Numbered from the stretch's first letter, positions 26,029 to 35,134 are shown. The stretch: DNA of 64,000 bases from Curtobacterium sp. MCSS17_015 (GCF_003234265.2 NZ_CP126256.1:3224001-3288000), one strand, 5' to 3'. Made by a program: numbers and translations. The notes: a model not told the origin generated them from the letters alone.

Positions 26029-26556
26029 GTGCACGGGGTCGGAGTGGTCGACGAAGCCGGGCGGCTCCGGCTGCTCGGCACCGCGGTGGCCGGTGCCGCG
26101 TTCGCGCTCGTCCTCGTCATGCTCGTCCTGTCGTCGTTCCGGACCGCGACCCCGCAGGTGCTCGTGTCGGTCGGCTTGCCCGCCGCCGTCGCCGGCGCCG
26201 TGGTGGCCGGCTGGTTGCTGCTCCGCTCGTGGCGCGCCGAGGGCGGGTACGAGCGCGTGGTCATGGTCGAACGGTGGGTGACCGATCGTCGCGTCCCCAC
26301 CGAGGTGCCCGCCGACGTCTGGGTCCCGCGGCTGCAGGCCCAGGCGGACCAGCAGGTCGGCGGCTGGGGCAAGATCGTGCTCTGCGTCTTCTGGAGTGCG
26401 ATGACCTGGTCCATGCGCGACCAGCACGGCACGGTGATCACCCTGCTGCTCCTCGGCCTCTGGGCCGGACTGGCGCTGTGGAGCGCGCTGTGGGTGATCC
26501 CGCGGGCCCGGGTCGCGCGGGACATGCTGCGGCAGGGCGTCATCGCGCGGGACTGA
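26029..26556 (+). CDS. hypothetical membrane protein, 175 aa
   Basis: Four predicted transmembrane helices: two near the N-terminus (LLGTAVAGAAFALVLVMLVL; LVSVGLPAAVAGAVVAGWLLL) and two near the C-terminus (KIVLCVFWSAMTWSM; VITLLLLGLWAGLALWSALWVI). They flank a cytoplasmic ~60-residue segment. No domain was recognised. The GTG start is supported by TACGGT exactly six bases upstream (leaderless pattern). It is in the same direction as the MFS gene 154 bp downstream, but a shared transcript is uncertain. Confidence 0.72.
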   Translation: MHGVGVVDEAGRLRLLGTAVAGAAFALVLVMLVLSSFRTATPQVLVSVGLPAAVAGAVVAGWLLLRSWRAEGGYERVVMVERWVTDRRVPTEVPADVWVPRLQAQADQQVGGWGKIVLCVFWSAMTWSMRDQHGTVITLLLLGLWAGLALWSALWVIPRARVARDMLRQGVIARD

Positions 26557-26710
26557 ACCCGGTCAGGAGCCGTTCAGGCGGTGTACCGCGCCGACGACGG
26601 GGACTTCCGTACACGGCGTGATCCGTACAAGCTCCCCGTCCGCTCGCAGTCCTCCGTCTACCGTGACCGCCGGTCCGGCGCGTGCCGGACCGGTGAGGCG
26701 GAGGGCCCGG

Positions 26711-28168
26711 ATGACGAACACGACCACTGACGACGACCGGGTCCCCGGCGTCCCGCCGGCCATCCCGGAGGGCACGGGCGACGCCGAGAAGGCCCGCTCC
26801 GTCAAGCGGCACGTCACCCGGGTCGCGTTCGTCGCGGCGCTCGGCGGGCTGCTGTACGGCTACGACACCGGCGTCATCTCGGGCACCCTCATCGAGATCG
26901 GCAAGGAGTTCTCCGTCGGCTCCGCCGTCAAGGAGTTCATCACCGCGTCGATCCTCGTCGGTGCGATCCTCGGCGCCTTCCTCACCGGGCCGGTCTCGGC
27001 CCGGGTCGGCCGACGCCGGACCATCCTGCTCATCGCGGCGGTGTTCATGCTCGGTGTCCTGTTCGCCGCGGTCTCGCCGAGCCCGGTGTTCCTCGTGCTC
27101 AGCCGGCTGTTCCTCGGGCTGGCTGTCGGCGGGTCGACCCAGACCATCCCGACCTACATCGCGGAGATCGCCCCGGGGCCCCGGCGAGGGAGCCTCGTCA
27201 CCGTGTTCAACTGCGCCATCGGCGTGGGGATCCTCGCAGCAGCCCTCGTCGGGGTCACGCTCAACGGCGTCGTCTCGTGGCGGTTCATGATCGGTGTCGC
27301 CGCGGCGCCCGCGATCGTGCTGCTGCTCGGGATGCTGCGGTTGCCGGAGAGCCCACGGTGGTTCGTGTCGAAGGACCGGGTCGGACCGGCTCGCCAGGTC
27401 CTCCGCTGGCTGCGGCCGACCAGCCGCGCCGCGGAGGACGAACTCGACGAGATCCGCCGGCTCGACGACGCCGAACCGGACTCGGGGAAGGGGCAGTGGT
27501 CGCAGCTCCGCAAACCGTGGGTGCGTCCGGCGCTCGTGGCGGGTCTCATCGTGGCGGCGTTCACGCAGTTGACCGGCCTCGAGATGATGATCTACTACAC
27601 ACCGACCATCCTCACCGACGCCGGGTTCCCGCACGTCTACTCGCTGTGGGCCAACGTCGGCGTCGGCGTCGTGTACCTGGTGATGACGTTCGTCGGGTCG
27701 CGGGTCGTCGACCGTGTCGGGCGTCGGCGGTTGACGCTCGTCATGCTCCCGGGAGCGGCGATGAGCATCGGGCTCTTCGGGGCGCTCTTCTTCCTGCAGG
27801 ACGGCAAACCCTCTCCGGTGCTGACGATCGTGCTCATCCTGGCGTTCATGTTCTTCCAGGCCGGGGGCATCCAGGTGGTCGGCTGGCTGATCGGTTCCGA
27901 GATGTACCCGCTGCGGGTCCGGGCCGCGGCCACGAGTCTGCACGCCATGGTGCTCTGGGGTGCGGACCTGCTCGTGACCTCGACTGCCCTCACCCTCACC
28001 GGGTGGATCGGGCTCGGCGGCACGATGCTCGTGTACGCGGCCCTCAACGTGCTCGGGTGGGTGCTCGTGTTCCTTCGGGTCCCGGAGACGAAGGGACGGT
28101 CGCTCGAGCAGATCGAGCAGTCGCTGCGTGACGAGACGTTCCTGCCGCGGGCGTCACGTCGGTCCTGA
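26711..28168 (+). CDS. sugar-porter MFS transporter
   Basis: Proton-coupled sugar importer of 485 aa with 12 predicted helices. Sugar-porter signatures are present: GGLLYGYDTGVISG in helix 1, RVGRRR after helix 2, PESPRWF after helix 6, QLTGLEMMIYYTPTI in helix 7 (QLSGxNxxxYY in canonical members), DRVGRRR after helix 8 and PETKGRSLEQIE at the end. The substrate may be a pentose, inositol or other polyol; the Asn of the helix-7 motif is replaced by Glu, so specificity may differ from GLUT/XylE types. The start is ATG 26711, after a CGGAGGGCCCGG site. Confidence 0.92.
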   Translation: MTNTTTDDDRVPGVPPAIPEGTGDAEKARSVKRHVTRVAFVAALGGLLYGYDTGVISGTLIEIGKEFSVGSAVKEFITASILVGAILGAFLTGPVSARVGRRRTILLIAAVFMLGVLFAAVSPSPVFLVLSRLFLGLAVGGSTQTIPTYIAEIAPGPRRGSLVTVFNCAIGVGILAAALVGVTLNGVVSWRFMIGVAAAPAIVLLLGMLRLPESPRWFVSKDRVGPARQVLRWLRPTSRAAEDELDEIRRLDDAEPDSGKGQWSQLRKPWVRPALVAGLIVAAFTQLTGLEMMIYYTPTILTDAGFPHVYSLWANVGVGVVYLVMTFVGSRVVDRVGRRRLTLVMLPGAAMSIGLFGALFFLQDGKPSPVLTIVLILAFMFFQAGGIQVVGWLIGSEMYPLRVRAAATSLHAMVLWGADLLVTSTALTLTGWIGLGGTMLVYAALNVLGWVLVFLRVPETKGRSLEQIEQSLRDETFLPRASRRS

Positions 28169-28204
28169 GGGACGGGCACCGCGGACCCACGCTGGCGGCG
28201 ACGG

Positions 28205-28250
28205 ACGGACGGGAGGCCCGGGACCGACTGGTCCCGGGCCTCCCGTCCGT
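28205..28250. terminator. hairpin of the GGACGGGAGGC family, 20-bp stem
   Basis: ACGGACGGGAGGCCCGGGAC pairs perfectly with 28231-28250 around a six-base loop. It is the longest stem of the family in this window and lies between the converging MFS and beta-helix genes. Confidence 0.82.
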
Positions 28251-28275
28251 CGTGTGGTCGCGTCGCGACCGACGA

Positions 28276-30054
28276 TCAGTTGTAGTTCGCCAGCCGGTTC
28301 GGGGCGGTGTTGCCCGCCGGCGTCGGCACCGCTCCGCCGACCCCGTTGATGATGCTCGAGATGGTGCCCACGTCACCGAGGGACACCGTCACCAGGCTGT
28401 GTGCACGGACGCCGGGCGTCTGCGGCACCTCGAAGGCCCGGTCGGCGCGCACCGCCTTGTTCGTGTTGAAGAAGCAGTAGACACCGCCGCCCCAGATCTC
28501 GTGCTTCGTGACGTTCGACGCCACCTTGTACGCCGCGTACCCGGCCCCGGTCGGACTCTGCCACGAGGCGTTGTCCGGCACGTCGTACGGCATCTCGTTC
28601 TGGAAGAAGATTGTCTTGCCGTTGTCGCCGTTCCACTGCACTTCGTACTTCTGGTAGTGCTCGACGAAGAGCCCGGTGGCGAGGACGTCGTTGCCGTTCA
28701 CCTCGACGCCGGTGGCACCGGTGTTGACCGTCCACCCCGTGGGTGCGCCACCGTGGTCGGCGCGCCACGCCCAGATGTGGTCGATCAGGGTGTCGTCGGC
28801 GTTGACCCGCAGCGAGGTGCTGGCTTTGCCCTGGATGCTCGACCCGACGCGGAAGAAGACGTCCTGGATGCTCTGCGGGTTCGCCGCGTGGTCGATGTGC
28901 GAGTCCGCCGTGCCCAGTCGCACCAGCTGCGTGCTGTTCTGCGTGCCGGCGTCCACCACGAGGTTCGACACGTTCACACCAGCGACGTCGTTCGACACCA
29001 GGACGGAGTTGCCCTTGGTCGGCACGAGCGTCGGGAAGCCGATGCCGGTCACGACGGTGTTCGCCCGCTGCACGTTGATCGCCGCGTCGAGCTGGTAGGT
29101 GCCCGGGGTGAAGAACAGGTTCAGCCCTTGCGCGAGCGCACTGTTGATCGTCGCCGCCGTGTCACCCGGGTGCGCGACGTAGAAGTTCCGCATCGGGATG
29201 TCCGTGCCCGCGGTGTTCGGCCAGGTGACACCGCTCGAGTTCTGCCGGAGCGAGGGGACGAACACGTGGTACTTGTTCGACGAGTCCACGTACAGGTAGG
29301 GCTTCTCGCGCGTCGTCGGCGTGGTGGCGAGCGTCGTGTAGCTCTTCGAGAAGTCGTTCGCCGGGGCACCCTGCACACCGGAGAACGTCATGTTCCAGTT
29401 GCCGCCCTGCCACGAGCCGAGCGTGGAGTTGCGCGTGTACCACTGCTGCTGCGAGCCCGAGGTGACGGTGCCGTCGACCTTGCTGTCCGCGATGTACCCG
29501 CCGGACGAGTAGCCCTGGCCGCCGTCCTGGTTCGAGGGACCCATCGTCAGGTTGCCCTTGATGTGCACCCGGCGCATCGGGGCCGCCTGCGACACCGCCC
29601 AGCGGTCGGTGCCGCCCTCCGGGACGACCGCGACGTTCTCCACCGACCGCCAGAAGTTCTGCGTCGCGTTCGACTCGTCGCCCGCGTTCCAGCCGGAGTC
29701 GACGTTCACGGCTCCCGTGATCGTGACGTCGTCGGGGTTCTTCCCGAGACCGGCGACCGTCGTGTAGAAGCCGAGGTTCGCCCAGACCCGGTTGTAGCTG
29801 CCCGGCTTGAACATGAAGACGTGTCGCTGCGACCCGAACTGCGCCGTGGTGCTGCGCAGCTGCGCGTTGAACGCGGCGTCGACGTCCGCCTGGATCGTCG
29901 AGGTCGGGGTCGATGGGCTGTAGACCTTGACGTTGCTCCCGAAGTCCGGGGTGTCGCTCGTCGTGACCGCCTGGGCCGAGATCGCCGGGACCAGTGCCCC
30001 CACGACGCCGGCACTCACGGCGAGGGCGACGAGACTTCTCATCCGTCGTTGCAT
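28276..30054 (-). CDS. secreted right-handed beta-helix (pectate-lyase-like) protein
   Basis: 592-aa extracellular protein. A signal peptide (RSLVALAVSAGVVGALVPAISAQA) is followed by a long series of Asn/Val/Gly-rich strands typical of a parallel beta-helix (TVVTGIGFPTLVPTKGN; GVNVSNLVVDAG; DTLIDHIWAWRADHGG), including a Pectate_lyase_3-like segment. Homologues in actinobacteria carry misleading names (for example coagulation-factor or cyclase), but no such domain is visible here. Binding or cleavage of a polysaccharide is likely, but the catalytic residues cannot be named. Start ATG 30054; an in-frame ATG at 30042 is possible. It lies downstream of the BLUF-TetR gene on the same strand. Confidence 0.8.
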   Translation of the reverse strand: MQRRMRSLVALAVSAGVVGALVPAISAQAVTTSDTPDFGSNVKVYSPSTPTSTIQADVDAAFNAQLRSTTAQFGSQRHVFMFKPGSYNRVWANLGFYTTVAGLGKNPDDVTITGAVNVDSGWNAGDESNATQNFWRSVENVAVVPEGGTDRWAVSQAAPMRRVHIKGNLTMGPSNQDGGQGYSSGGYIADSKVDGTVTSGSQQQWYTRNSTLGSWQGGNWNMTFSGVQGAPANDFSKSYTTLATTPTTREKPYLYVDSSNKYHVFVPSLRQNSSGVTWPNTAGTDIPMRNFYVAHPGDTAATINSALAQGLNLFFTPGTYQLDAAINVQRANTVVTGIGFPTLVPTKGNSVLVSNDVAGVNVSNLVVDAGTQNSTQLVRLGTADSHIDHAANPQSIQDVFFRVGSSIQGKASTSLRVNADDTLIDHIWAWRADHGGAPTGWTVNTGATGVEVNGNDVLATGLFVEHYQKYEVQWNGDNGKTIFFQNEMPYDVPDNASWQSPTGAGYAAYKVASNVTKHEIWGGGVYCFFNTNKAVRADRAFEVPQTPGVRAHSLVTVSLGDVGTISSIINGVGGAVPTPAGNTAPNRLANYN

Positions 30055-30344
30055 GATGCTCGATTCATGACCAGTGCGGCCCCGTTGCCGCACGGACGTG
30101 ACGGTAGACCCGATCGAGCGCGTTCCACAGTCGGACGAACGGCGGACAAGTGCAGCGCCCGGAACGTGTTCGGCCGCCTGATCACCACCCGAAGGCGACC
30201 AGACGGCCGGGCTCACCACCCTGGGTGAGCGAGCAGAGCGCGGATACCCGGTCCACGCCCTCCCGCCATCCTGCCCGATCGCGGAGCGCTCCACCGCCCC
30301 CACTCCACGGGGGAGACCGGTTGTTCCCGCATCCGGCGCCCTGC

Positions 30345-31397
30345 TCAGGGCGCCGAGGCGACCGGGATGTCCCAGTACGTCGGCTGCTCGTACTGCTCCG
30401 ACCAACCACGCCGCATCCGGGCGGCTGCACGGTCGAACGCGTCCACCGGGTCCGTGTCACCCGTCAGCAGGGCCTGCAGCCGGAGGCCGTCGTACAGGGC
30501 GAGCAACTGCTGCGCGCCCCGCTCCGGGTCCATCGTCGCCGGTTCCCGGCCGTCGCGGACGTCCGCGGCGAGCGCGGTGCGGATCGTCTGCCGGAAGTTC
30601 CGGTAGGCGGACCGGTAGTAGTCCGCACCGTCGACCTTCGGGTCCGTGGCCGCGGCGAGCGAGGAGGCGAGCAGGCGCATCAGGCCCGGCTCCTCGACGT
30701 GCGCGGCCAACAGGGCGTGCATGAACGCCACCGTGCCGCGTTCGGTGATCATCGGGAGCAGGGGTGCCGACACCGCGCGGGACCAGCGCTCGACGGTCGC
30801 CGCGAGCAGGGCGTGCCGGTTCGGGAAGAGCCCCTCGATCTCGGACACACTCATCCCGCTGCGCTCGGCCACCGCCTCGATGGAGAAGCTCGTCGTGCCG
30901 CCGTCGTGCAGGACCGCGATCGCGCCGTTCAGGGCGCGGGTGCGCGGGACCTCGTCGTCAGCCGCGTTCTGGTTCGTCAGCGGTGCGAGCGGGTGCTTGC
31001 GGAACCATTCGAGCAGGGCGCGGGCCCGCGAAGCACCGAACTCGGCATCGCTCGGCCGCTGCGCGGCGAACAGGTCGCTGAACCCCGGGACCTCGCGCAT
31101 CAGCGGATCGAGGGGCTGGAACGCCATGGACCAGTCCGGGAAGGACCGCTGCTGCACCGGGTCGTCGCAGAGCACCCGGACGTTGGTGTGCCGCGGGTCG
31201 AGCCGGATCTGCTCGAAGCGCTCGTGGACGACGTCGTCCTCGCCCTCGATGATGCCGATGCAGTTGCTGTCGCGGTGCGCGAGCATGCCGGTGATGCCGA
31301 GGCGGGTGTTCTTCTCGCGGCCGACCGCCAGGATCTGGGCGAGTTCGGAGTCCGAGATCGGTCGGGTCTGCGTGCTGGTGTAGACGAGTGTGCGCAC
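30345..31397 (-). CDS. BLUF-domain photoreceptor fused to a TetR-type regulator
   Basis: 350-aa fusion. Residues 1-97 form a BLUF (FAD blue-light sensor) domain. It has the conserved Tyr6 (VYTS), Asn30 before the GITG motif (residues 34-37), DPRH at 67-70 and the DWSM pair Trp89/Met91. The photocycle glutamine position reads CIGIIEG, with Gly48 where canonical proteins have Gln. Residues about 153-205 form a TetR HTH (FSIEAVAERSGMSVSEIEGLF), followed by an all-helical TetR ligand/dimerisation region to the end. It would couple light or flavin state to DNA binding in the cytoplasm. The start is GTG 31397. Its targets may include itself, the beta-helix gene downstream or the divergent hydrolase. 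Confidence 0.88.
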   Translation of the reverse strand: MRTLVYTSTQTRPISDSELAQILAVGREKNTRLGITGMLAHRDSNCIGIIEGEDDVVHERFEQIRLDPRHTNVRVLCDDPVQQRSFPDWSMAFQPLDPLMREVPGFSDLFAAQRPSDAEFGASRARALLEWFRKHPLAPLTNQNAADDEVPRTRALNGAIAVLHDGGTTSFSIEAVAERSGMSVSEIEGLFPNRHALLAATVERWSRAVSAPLLPMITERGTVAFMHALLAAHVEEPGLMRLLASSLAAATDPKVDGADYYRSAYRNFRQTIRTALAADVRDGREPATMDPERGAQQLLALYDGLRLQALLTGDTDPVDAFDRAAARMRRGWSEQYEQPTYWDIPVASAP

Positions 31398-31615
31398 GGT
31401 CGGCCTTCCTGGTCGTGGGCAGGGCGGTGTGCCCTGGGACGAGTCAAGCGCGCGACCGGTGGCGGCACCAGTCCCGTGTTCGGGTCGCGTGGCAGGACGG
31501 CGCGGCAGCGCCGGGCCGGAGGCGCGGGGTCCTCGTCCTCCCCCGTGACGCCGGGCGCAGGGATCGGTACAGTCGGGAGCGTGCGCTCGCGAGGGGGCAC
31601 AGGGGGAAGGACATC

Positions 31616-33577
31616 ATGGGGGACATCCAGTACGACGAGGCGACAGCGGACGCGCTCGTGAAGGCATCGACGGCAGCCGCCGAGAAGCTCCGCGGGCAAG
31701 CCGCTGGCCGTCGGTCCGCCGTCGAGCAGGGCACGGACGACTTCTCCGGTGCCTACGCGACACGCTTCGAGGAATCGGCGCAGATCGAAGCCGAGGACCG
31801 GCCGAAGCTCGCGTCCGTGCTCGACGACCTGGGCGACCAGGTGAACGAGGTGACCGCAGCGGCGAAGCGGGAACGGGAGCGTCAGGCCGACCTGGCCGCA
31901 TGGCAGGTCCGGCAGGACGAGCGGGAGCGCAAGGCCGCGGAGTCTCCCCTCGGCGTCTTCGAGGTGCCCGCGGGCATGGGGTTCGACTTCAAGCCGTCCG
32001 ACACGCCCATCGCACCGCCGGCCATCTCGGCGTCGTTCTCGGCACGAGGGCGGACCCGCACCGGGGACGGGACGTCCGGGGGAAAGAGTTCTGCCGACCC
32101 CGACCACCTGCGGTCCTTCGCGACCGCCTACCGTGCGCTGGACCGGGGCGCCGCCGAGGAGTTGAGCACGCTGCGGAGTGCGTGGCACGGCTTCACGGGG
32201 TCGTGCGGATGGGCGCGGATCGAGTCCGCCACCTTCCTGACCGGGTTCGATCGGCTGCTCGAGGAGAACGGCGAGGACGCCGCGTGGGCGGAACGCATCG
32301 CCGAAGCGTTCGAGCGCGCGGGCGGCCACGGTTCGCTCTCGAACGCGACGCTGGACGTCTCCGCTGCCGCCGAGCTCCCGGCGGCCTTCGAGAAGATGCT
32401 GGATCCTGACCTCTCCCCGGCGGAGGTCGCGGAACTCTGGGCGAAGCTCGGCTACTCGAAGGCCGACGAGAACGACCTGAAGGCCCTGCCCATCCCGGTG
32501 CTCAGTCGGCTCGGGAACCTGGAGGGCGTGGACTACTGGGCGCGGGACACGGCCAACCAGGTCGTCCTTGAGACACGCATCACCGAAGCGGCGGAACAGG
32601 TCGAGGCGCTGAAGACGACGATCGCGTACGACAACGGAGCTGCATACCTCCGCGCCTCGACGAACCTCGACGCGCTCCGCGACATCGACGACGCGCTGGA
32701 CAAGCGCAAGAACCAGGGCGATCGGTACCTGATCTCGCTGACCGAGGACGTGCCGCCACTCGCAGCAGTCTCGATCGGCGACCTCGACTCTGCGGACAAT
32801 GTGACCTGGGCCGTGCCCGGGATGGGCTCGGAAACGACCGGGATGCGTGCTTGGACCACTTCCGCGCAGCACATCTACGACCAACAGGCCGACGGTGGCG
32901 CGGAGGACCGCGCCGTCATCGCTTGGATGGGCTACAAAGCACCGCCCGTCCCAGTGATGTCGGGCAGCCTCGACTTCGGCGTCCTCACCAACGGCGCTGC
33001 GGAACCAGGTGGTGACAACCTCGCGACGTCGATCCGTGGTCTGGATGCAGTCCGTGCCGGGGATGAGATGCCGACCACGAACGTCGTGGCACATTCCTAC
33101 GGCTCGACCACCGCGGCCTTCGGCCTGACACAGCCCGGCGTCCATGTCGACACGTTCACGACGATCGGCTCTGCCGGTATCCCGAACTCGATCCCCGAGG
33201 CCGACGACCTCCACGCCACCCACGTCTACGCGGGGCAAGCCCGCAATGTCTGGGCAGTGCCCGGCGACGAGAAGGGCGACCAGTGGGCCGGATCTGGACG
33301 GCTCAGCCCCGTCCACAACATCGACCCGACGTCGAGCGAGTTCGGAGCCACCGCGTTCGGCGCCGACGGTGTCGCTGGCGTCGATGAGCTGAAGGGCGTG
33401 AAGGACCATGGCGTCAGCACGCCCGACGGTGAGGGGTACCTCGATCCCGGTACGGAGTCGTTGACGAACGTCGGCTTCGCGACCACCGGACAACCGGAGC
33501 GGATGACTGAGTTCGTGCCCAAGGGGCTGACCGACTTCGAGCAATCCATGCTGGACCAGATGATGAGAGCACCGTGA
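31616..33577 (+). CDS. DUF1023 alpha/beta hydrolase with ESX-like helical N-terminus
   Basis: 653-aa protein. The first ~110 residues are helical and charged (a WXG100/ESX-substrate-like or coiled region, TAAAKRERERQADLAAWQ). A Pro/Ser linker and a helical middle follow (about 160-390). The C-terminal alpha/beta hydrolase of the DUF1023 type has its nucleophile Ser494 in the elbow AHSYGS, preceded by WMGYKAPP. No signal peptide is seen, so export, if any, would be by a specialised route. Its stop overlaps the first of three paralogous lipoprotein genes. The ATG at 31616 follows GGGGGAAGGACATC, with a TACAGT hexamer further upstream. Either a secreted effector or a cell-envelope hydrolase. Confidence 0.85.
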   Translation: MGDIQYDEATADALVKASTAAAEKLRGQAAGRRSAVEQGTDDFSGAYATRFEESAQIEAEDRPKLASVLDDLGDQVNEVTAAAKRERERQADLAAWQVRQDERERKAAESPLGVFEVPAGMGFDFKPSDTPIAPPAISASFSARGRTRTGDGTSGGKSSADPDHLRSFATAYRALDRGAAEELSTLRSAWHGFTGSCGWARIESATFLTGFDRLLEENGEDAAWAERIAEAFERAGGHGSLSNATLDVSAAAELPAAFEKMLDPDLSPAEVAELWAKLGYSKADENDLKALPIPVLSRLGNLEGVDYWARDTANQVVLETRITEAAEQVEALKTTIAYDNGAAYLRASTNLDALRDIDDALDKRKNQGDRYLISLTEDVPPLAAVSIGDLDSADNVTWAVPGMGSETTGMRAWTTSAQHIYDQQADGGAEDRAVIAWMGYKAPPVPVMSGSLDFGVLTNGAAEPGGDNLATSIRGLDAVRAGDEMPTTNVVAHSYGSTTAAFGLTQPGVHVDTFTTIGSAGIPNSIPEADDLHATHVYAGQARNVWAVPGDEKGDQWAGSGRLSPVHNIDPTSSEFGATAFGADGVAGVDELKGVKDHGVSTPDGEGYLDPGTESLTNVGFATTGQPERMTEFVPKGLTDFEQSMLDQMMRAP

Positions 33578-34101
33578 GCATGCCCCCACGCCAAGATCGA
33601 CCAAGCCGCATCGGTATCGCAGCCTTGATCGCGGTCTCCGCGATGCTCAGCATCACCGGCTGCGGCACCAGCACCAGCACCAGCACCAGCACAGGAGGCA
33701 CCACCGTGGAACCCGCCACTGTCGAGAAGGACGTCGTCGACATCGTCGAACGGTCCGCCGCCGTCGTCGGGGGCACCTGGAAGGTCTACAGCGGGCCTTC
33801 CGTGGAGGCCTGCGGCGAGGGAGCCGAGGACAGAGCTCGGTACGTCTACATCATGGAACGAACCGGCACGGAGGGCACCGCCCCGAAGACAGATGTCCAG
33901 ACCATGCAGGACTTCTGGGACGGTGAGGGCATCACGACCACCCCGTACCGAAGCGGTGGCAGCGATCCCCTCCTCGGCATGCGGGGCAAAGGTGGCCCGA
34001 CCACGTCCATCGCCTTCAACGCCTACCCACAGCGTTACAGCATCACAGCGGTCTCGGGATGCGCAGACGGCGACGTCAGTGATCTGCGGAAGAACGAGTG
34101 A
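33574..34101 (+). CDS. lipoprotein, first of three tandem paralogues
   Basis: 175-aa predicted lipoprotein. The signal peptide (IGIAALIAVSAMLSITGC) ends in the lipobox ITGC, followed by a Ser/Thr repeat (STSTSTSTST) spacer and a ~110-residue domain shared with the next two genes: VVDIVERSAAVVGGTWKVYSGP, a conserved Cys, YVYIMERTG, a TMQDFW helix, and FNAYPQRYSITAVSGC. The GTG at 33574 overlaps the hydrolase stop (GTGA); an ATG six bases later is possible. It is predicted to sit on the outer membrane face. The conserved Cys pair (about positions 83 and 164) may form a disulfide. A role as immunity or partner protein to the hydrolase is inferred. Confidence 0.75.
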   Translation: MSMPPRQDRPSRIGIAALIAVSAMLSITGCGTSTSTSTSTGGTTVEPATVEKDVVDIVERSAAVVGGTWKVYSGPSVEACGEGAEDRARYVYIMERTGTEGTAPKTDVQTMQDFWDGEGITTTPYRSGGSDPLLGMRGKGGPTTSIAFNAYPQRYSITAVSGCADGDVSDLRKNE

Positions 34102-34613
34102 GCGGGGCCGACCGTCGAACACCAGGCTTCGTGAGGAGCAGCATCAGCGCCGCTCTCGTCCTGACGGCGTCCCTCACCATTGCCAGCTGTAGTGACAACC
34201 CCGGAGGCACCACCGTGAAACCGTCCGATGCGAAGAAGTCGATCGTCGACCTCGTTGAAGAGTCCACCACCGCGGTCGGCGGCGAGTGGACGCTCTACCG
34301 CGGTCCCGCAGCTGAGGTCTGCGAGCAGCCCGGCGGCGGAGAGGGCGCACACTTCGTCTACATCCTCGAGCGGGAGGGCGCCGACGGGTCCACACCGGCA
34401 GCTGACATCAGCACCGTCGAGGAACTCTGGAAGAGCAAGGGGATCACGACAGAGCGCTTCCAGAGCGGGAGCTCGGACCCCTTGACCGGCGTGAACGGCG
34501 TAGGTGGTCCCGTCACCTCGGTGGGCTTCGACGCGTACCCGCAGGGCTACACCATGACCGGCGTGTCGAAGTGCTCGGACGGCGACGTCAAGGAACTGCG
34601 TCGCGAGGAATGA
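34098..34613 (+). CDS. lipoprotein, second of three tandem paralogues
   Basis: 171-aa lipoprotein with lipobox IASC near residue 31 and the same domain as its neighbours: SIVDLVEESTTAVGGEWTLYRGP, VCEQPGGGEGAHFVYILEREG, AADISTVEELW, and a C-terminal YTMTGVSKCSDGDVKEL. It is closer to the third paralogue than to the first, which suggests a recent duplication. Its GTG overlaps the previous stop and its TGA overlaps the next ATG, so all three are translationally coupled to the hydrolase gene. Confidence 0.75.
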   Translation: MSGADRRTPGFVRSSISAALVLTASLTIASCSDNPGGTTVKPSDAKKSIVDLVEESTTAVGGEWTLYRGPAAEVCEQPGGGEGAHFVYILEREGADGSTPAADISTVEELWKSKGITTERFQSGSSDPLTGVNGVGGPVTSVGFDAYPQGYTMTGVSKCSDGDVKELRREE

Positions 34614-35134
34614 AGGGGATGGGCGTGAGGGTGCTGTGTCGATCGCAGAGCAGGATGACCACCACCGTCGCTCTGGTCCTCGTGGGTGCGTCACTCGCAC
34701 TCACCGCTTGTGGGAACGACCCGGCCGGACGCGCCATGACTCCCGAGCGAGCGAGGGACGCCGTCGTCGATCTCGTCGAGGAGTCGACCGAGGCGGTCGG
34801 AGGCGACTGGGTACTCTACCGCGGCCCTGATGCCGAGGTGTGTGAGCAGCCGGACGGGAGGGACGGCGCTCGCTTCGTCTACATCCTCGAGCGGGAGGGC
34901 GTGGACGGTACGGCACCTGCAGCTGACATCAGCACCGTCGAGGAGCTCTGGGAGGGCAAGGGCATCACGACGGAGCGCTTCGTCAGCGGTGGTGTCGACC
35001 CACTCACCGGTGTCCGTGGCGGCGGCGGTCCGGTCAACACGATCGGCTTCAACGCCTACCCGCAGCGCTACAGCGTCACCGGCGTCTCGACGTGCTCCGA
35101 CGGCGACGTGGCCGAACTGCGACAGGCGGAGTGA
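34610..35134 (+). CDS. lipoprotein, third of three tandem paralogues
   Basis: 174-aa lipoprotein with lipobox LTAC. The shared domain contains VVDLVEESTEAVGGDWVLYRGP, VCEQPDGRDGARFVYILEREG, AADISTVEELWEGKGITTERF and a final VTGVSTCSDGDVAEL. The ATG at 34610 is chosen because it overlaps the preceding TGA like the other junctions; ATG 34619 is also possible. It is the last gene of the operon, followed by a hairpin 45 bases later. Confidence 0.75.
   Translation: MKGMGVRVLCRSQSRMTTTVALVLVGASLALTACGNDPAGRAMTPERARDAVVDLVEESTEAVGGDWVLYRGPDAEVCEQPDGRDGARFVYILEREGVDGTAPAADISTVEELWEGKGITTERFVSGGVDPLTGVRGGGGPVNTIGFNAYPQRYSVTGVSTCSDGDVAELRQAE

Noticed and set aside
28252..30228. A 658-codon plus-strand frame opposite the beta-helix gene
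   Set aside because: Val/Arg/Asp-rich shadow frame with no motif; the minus-strand protein has a signal peptide and fold features.
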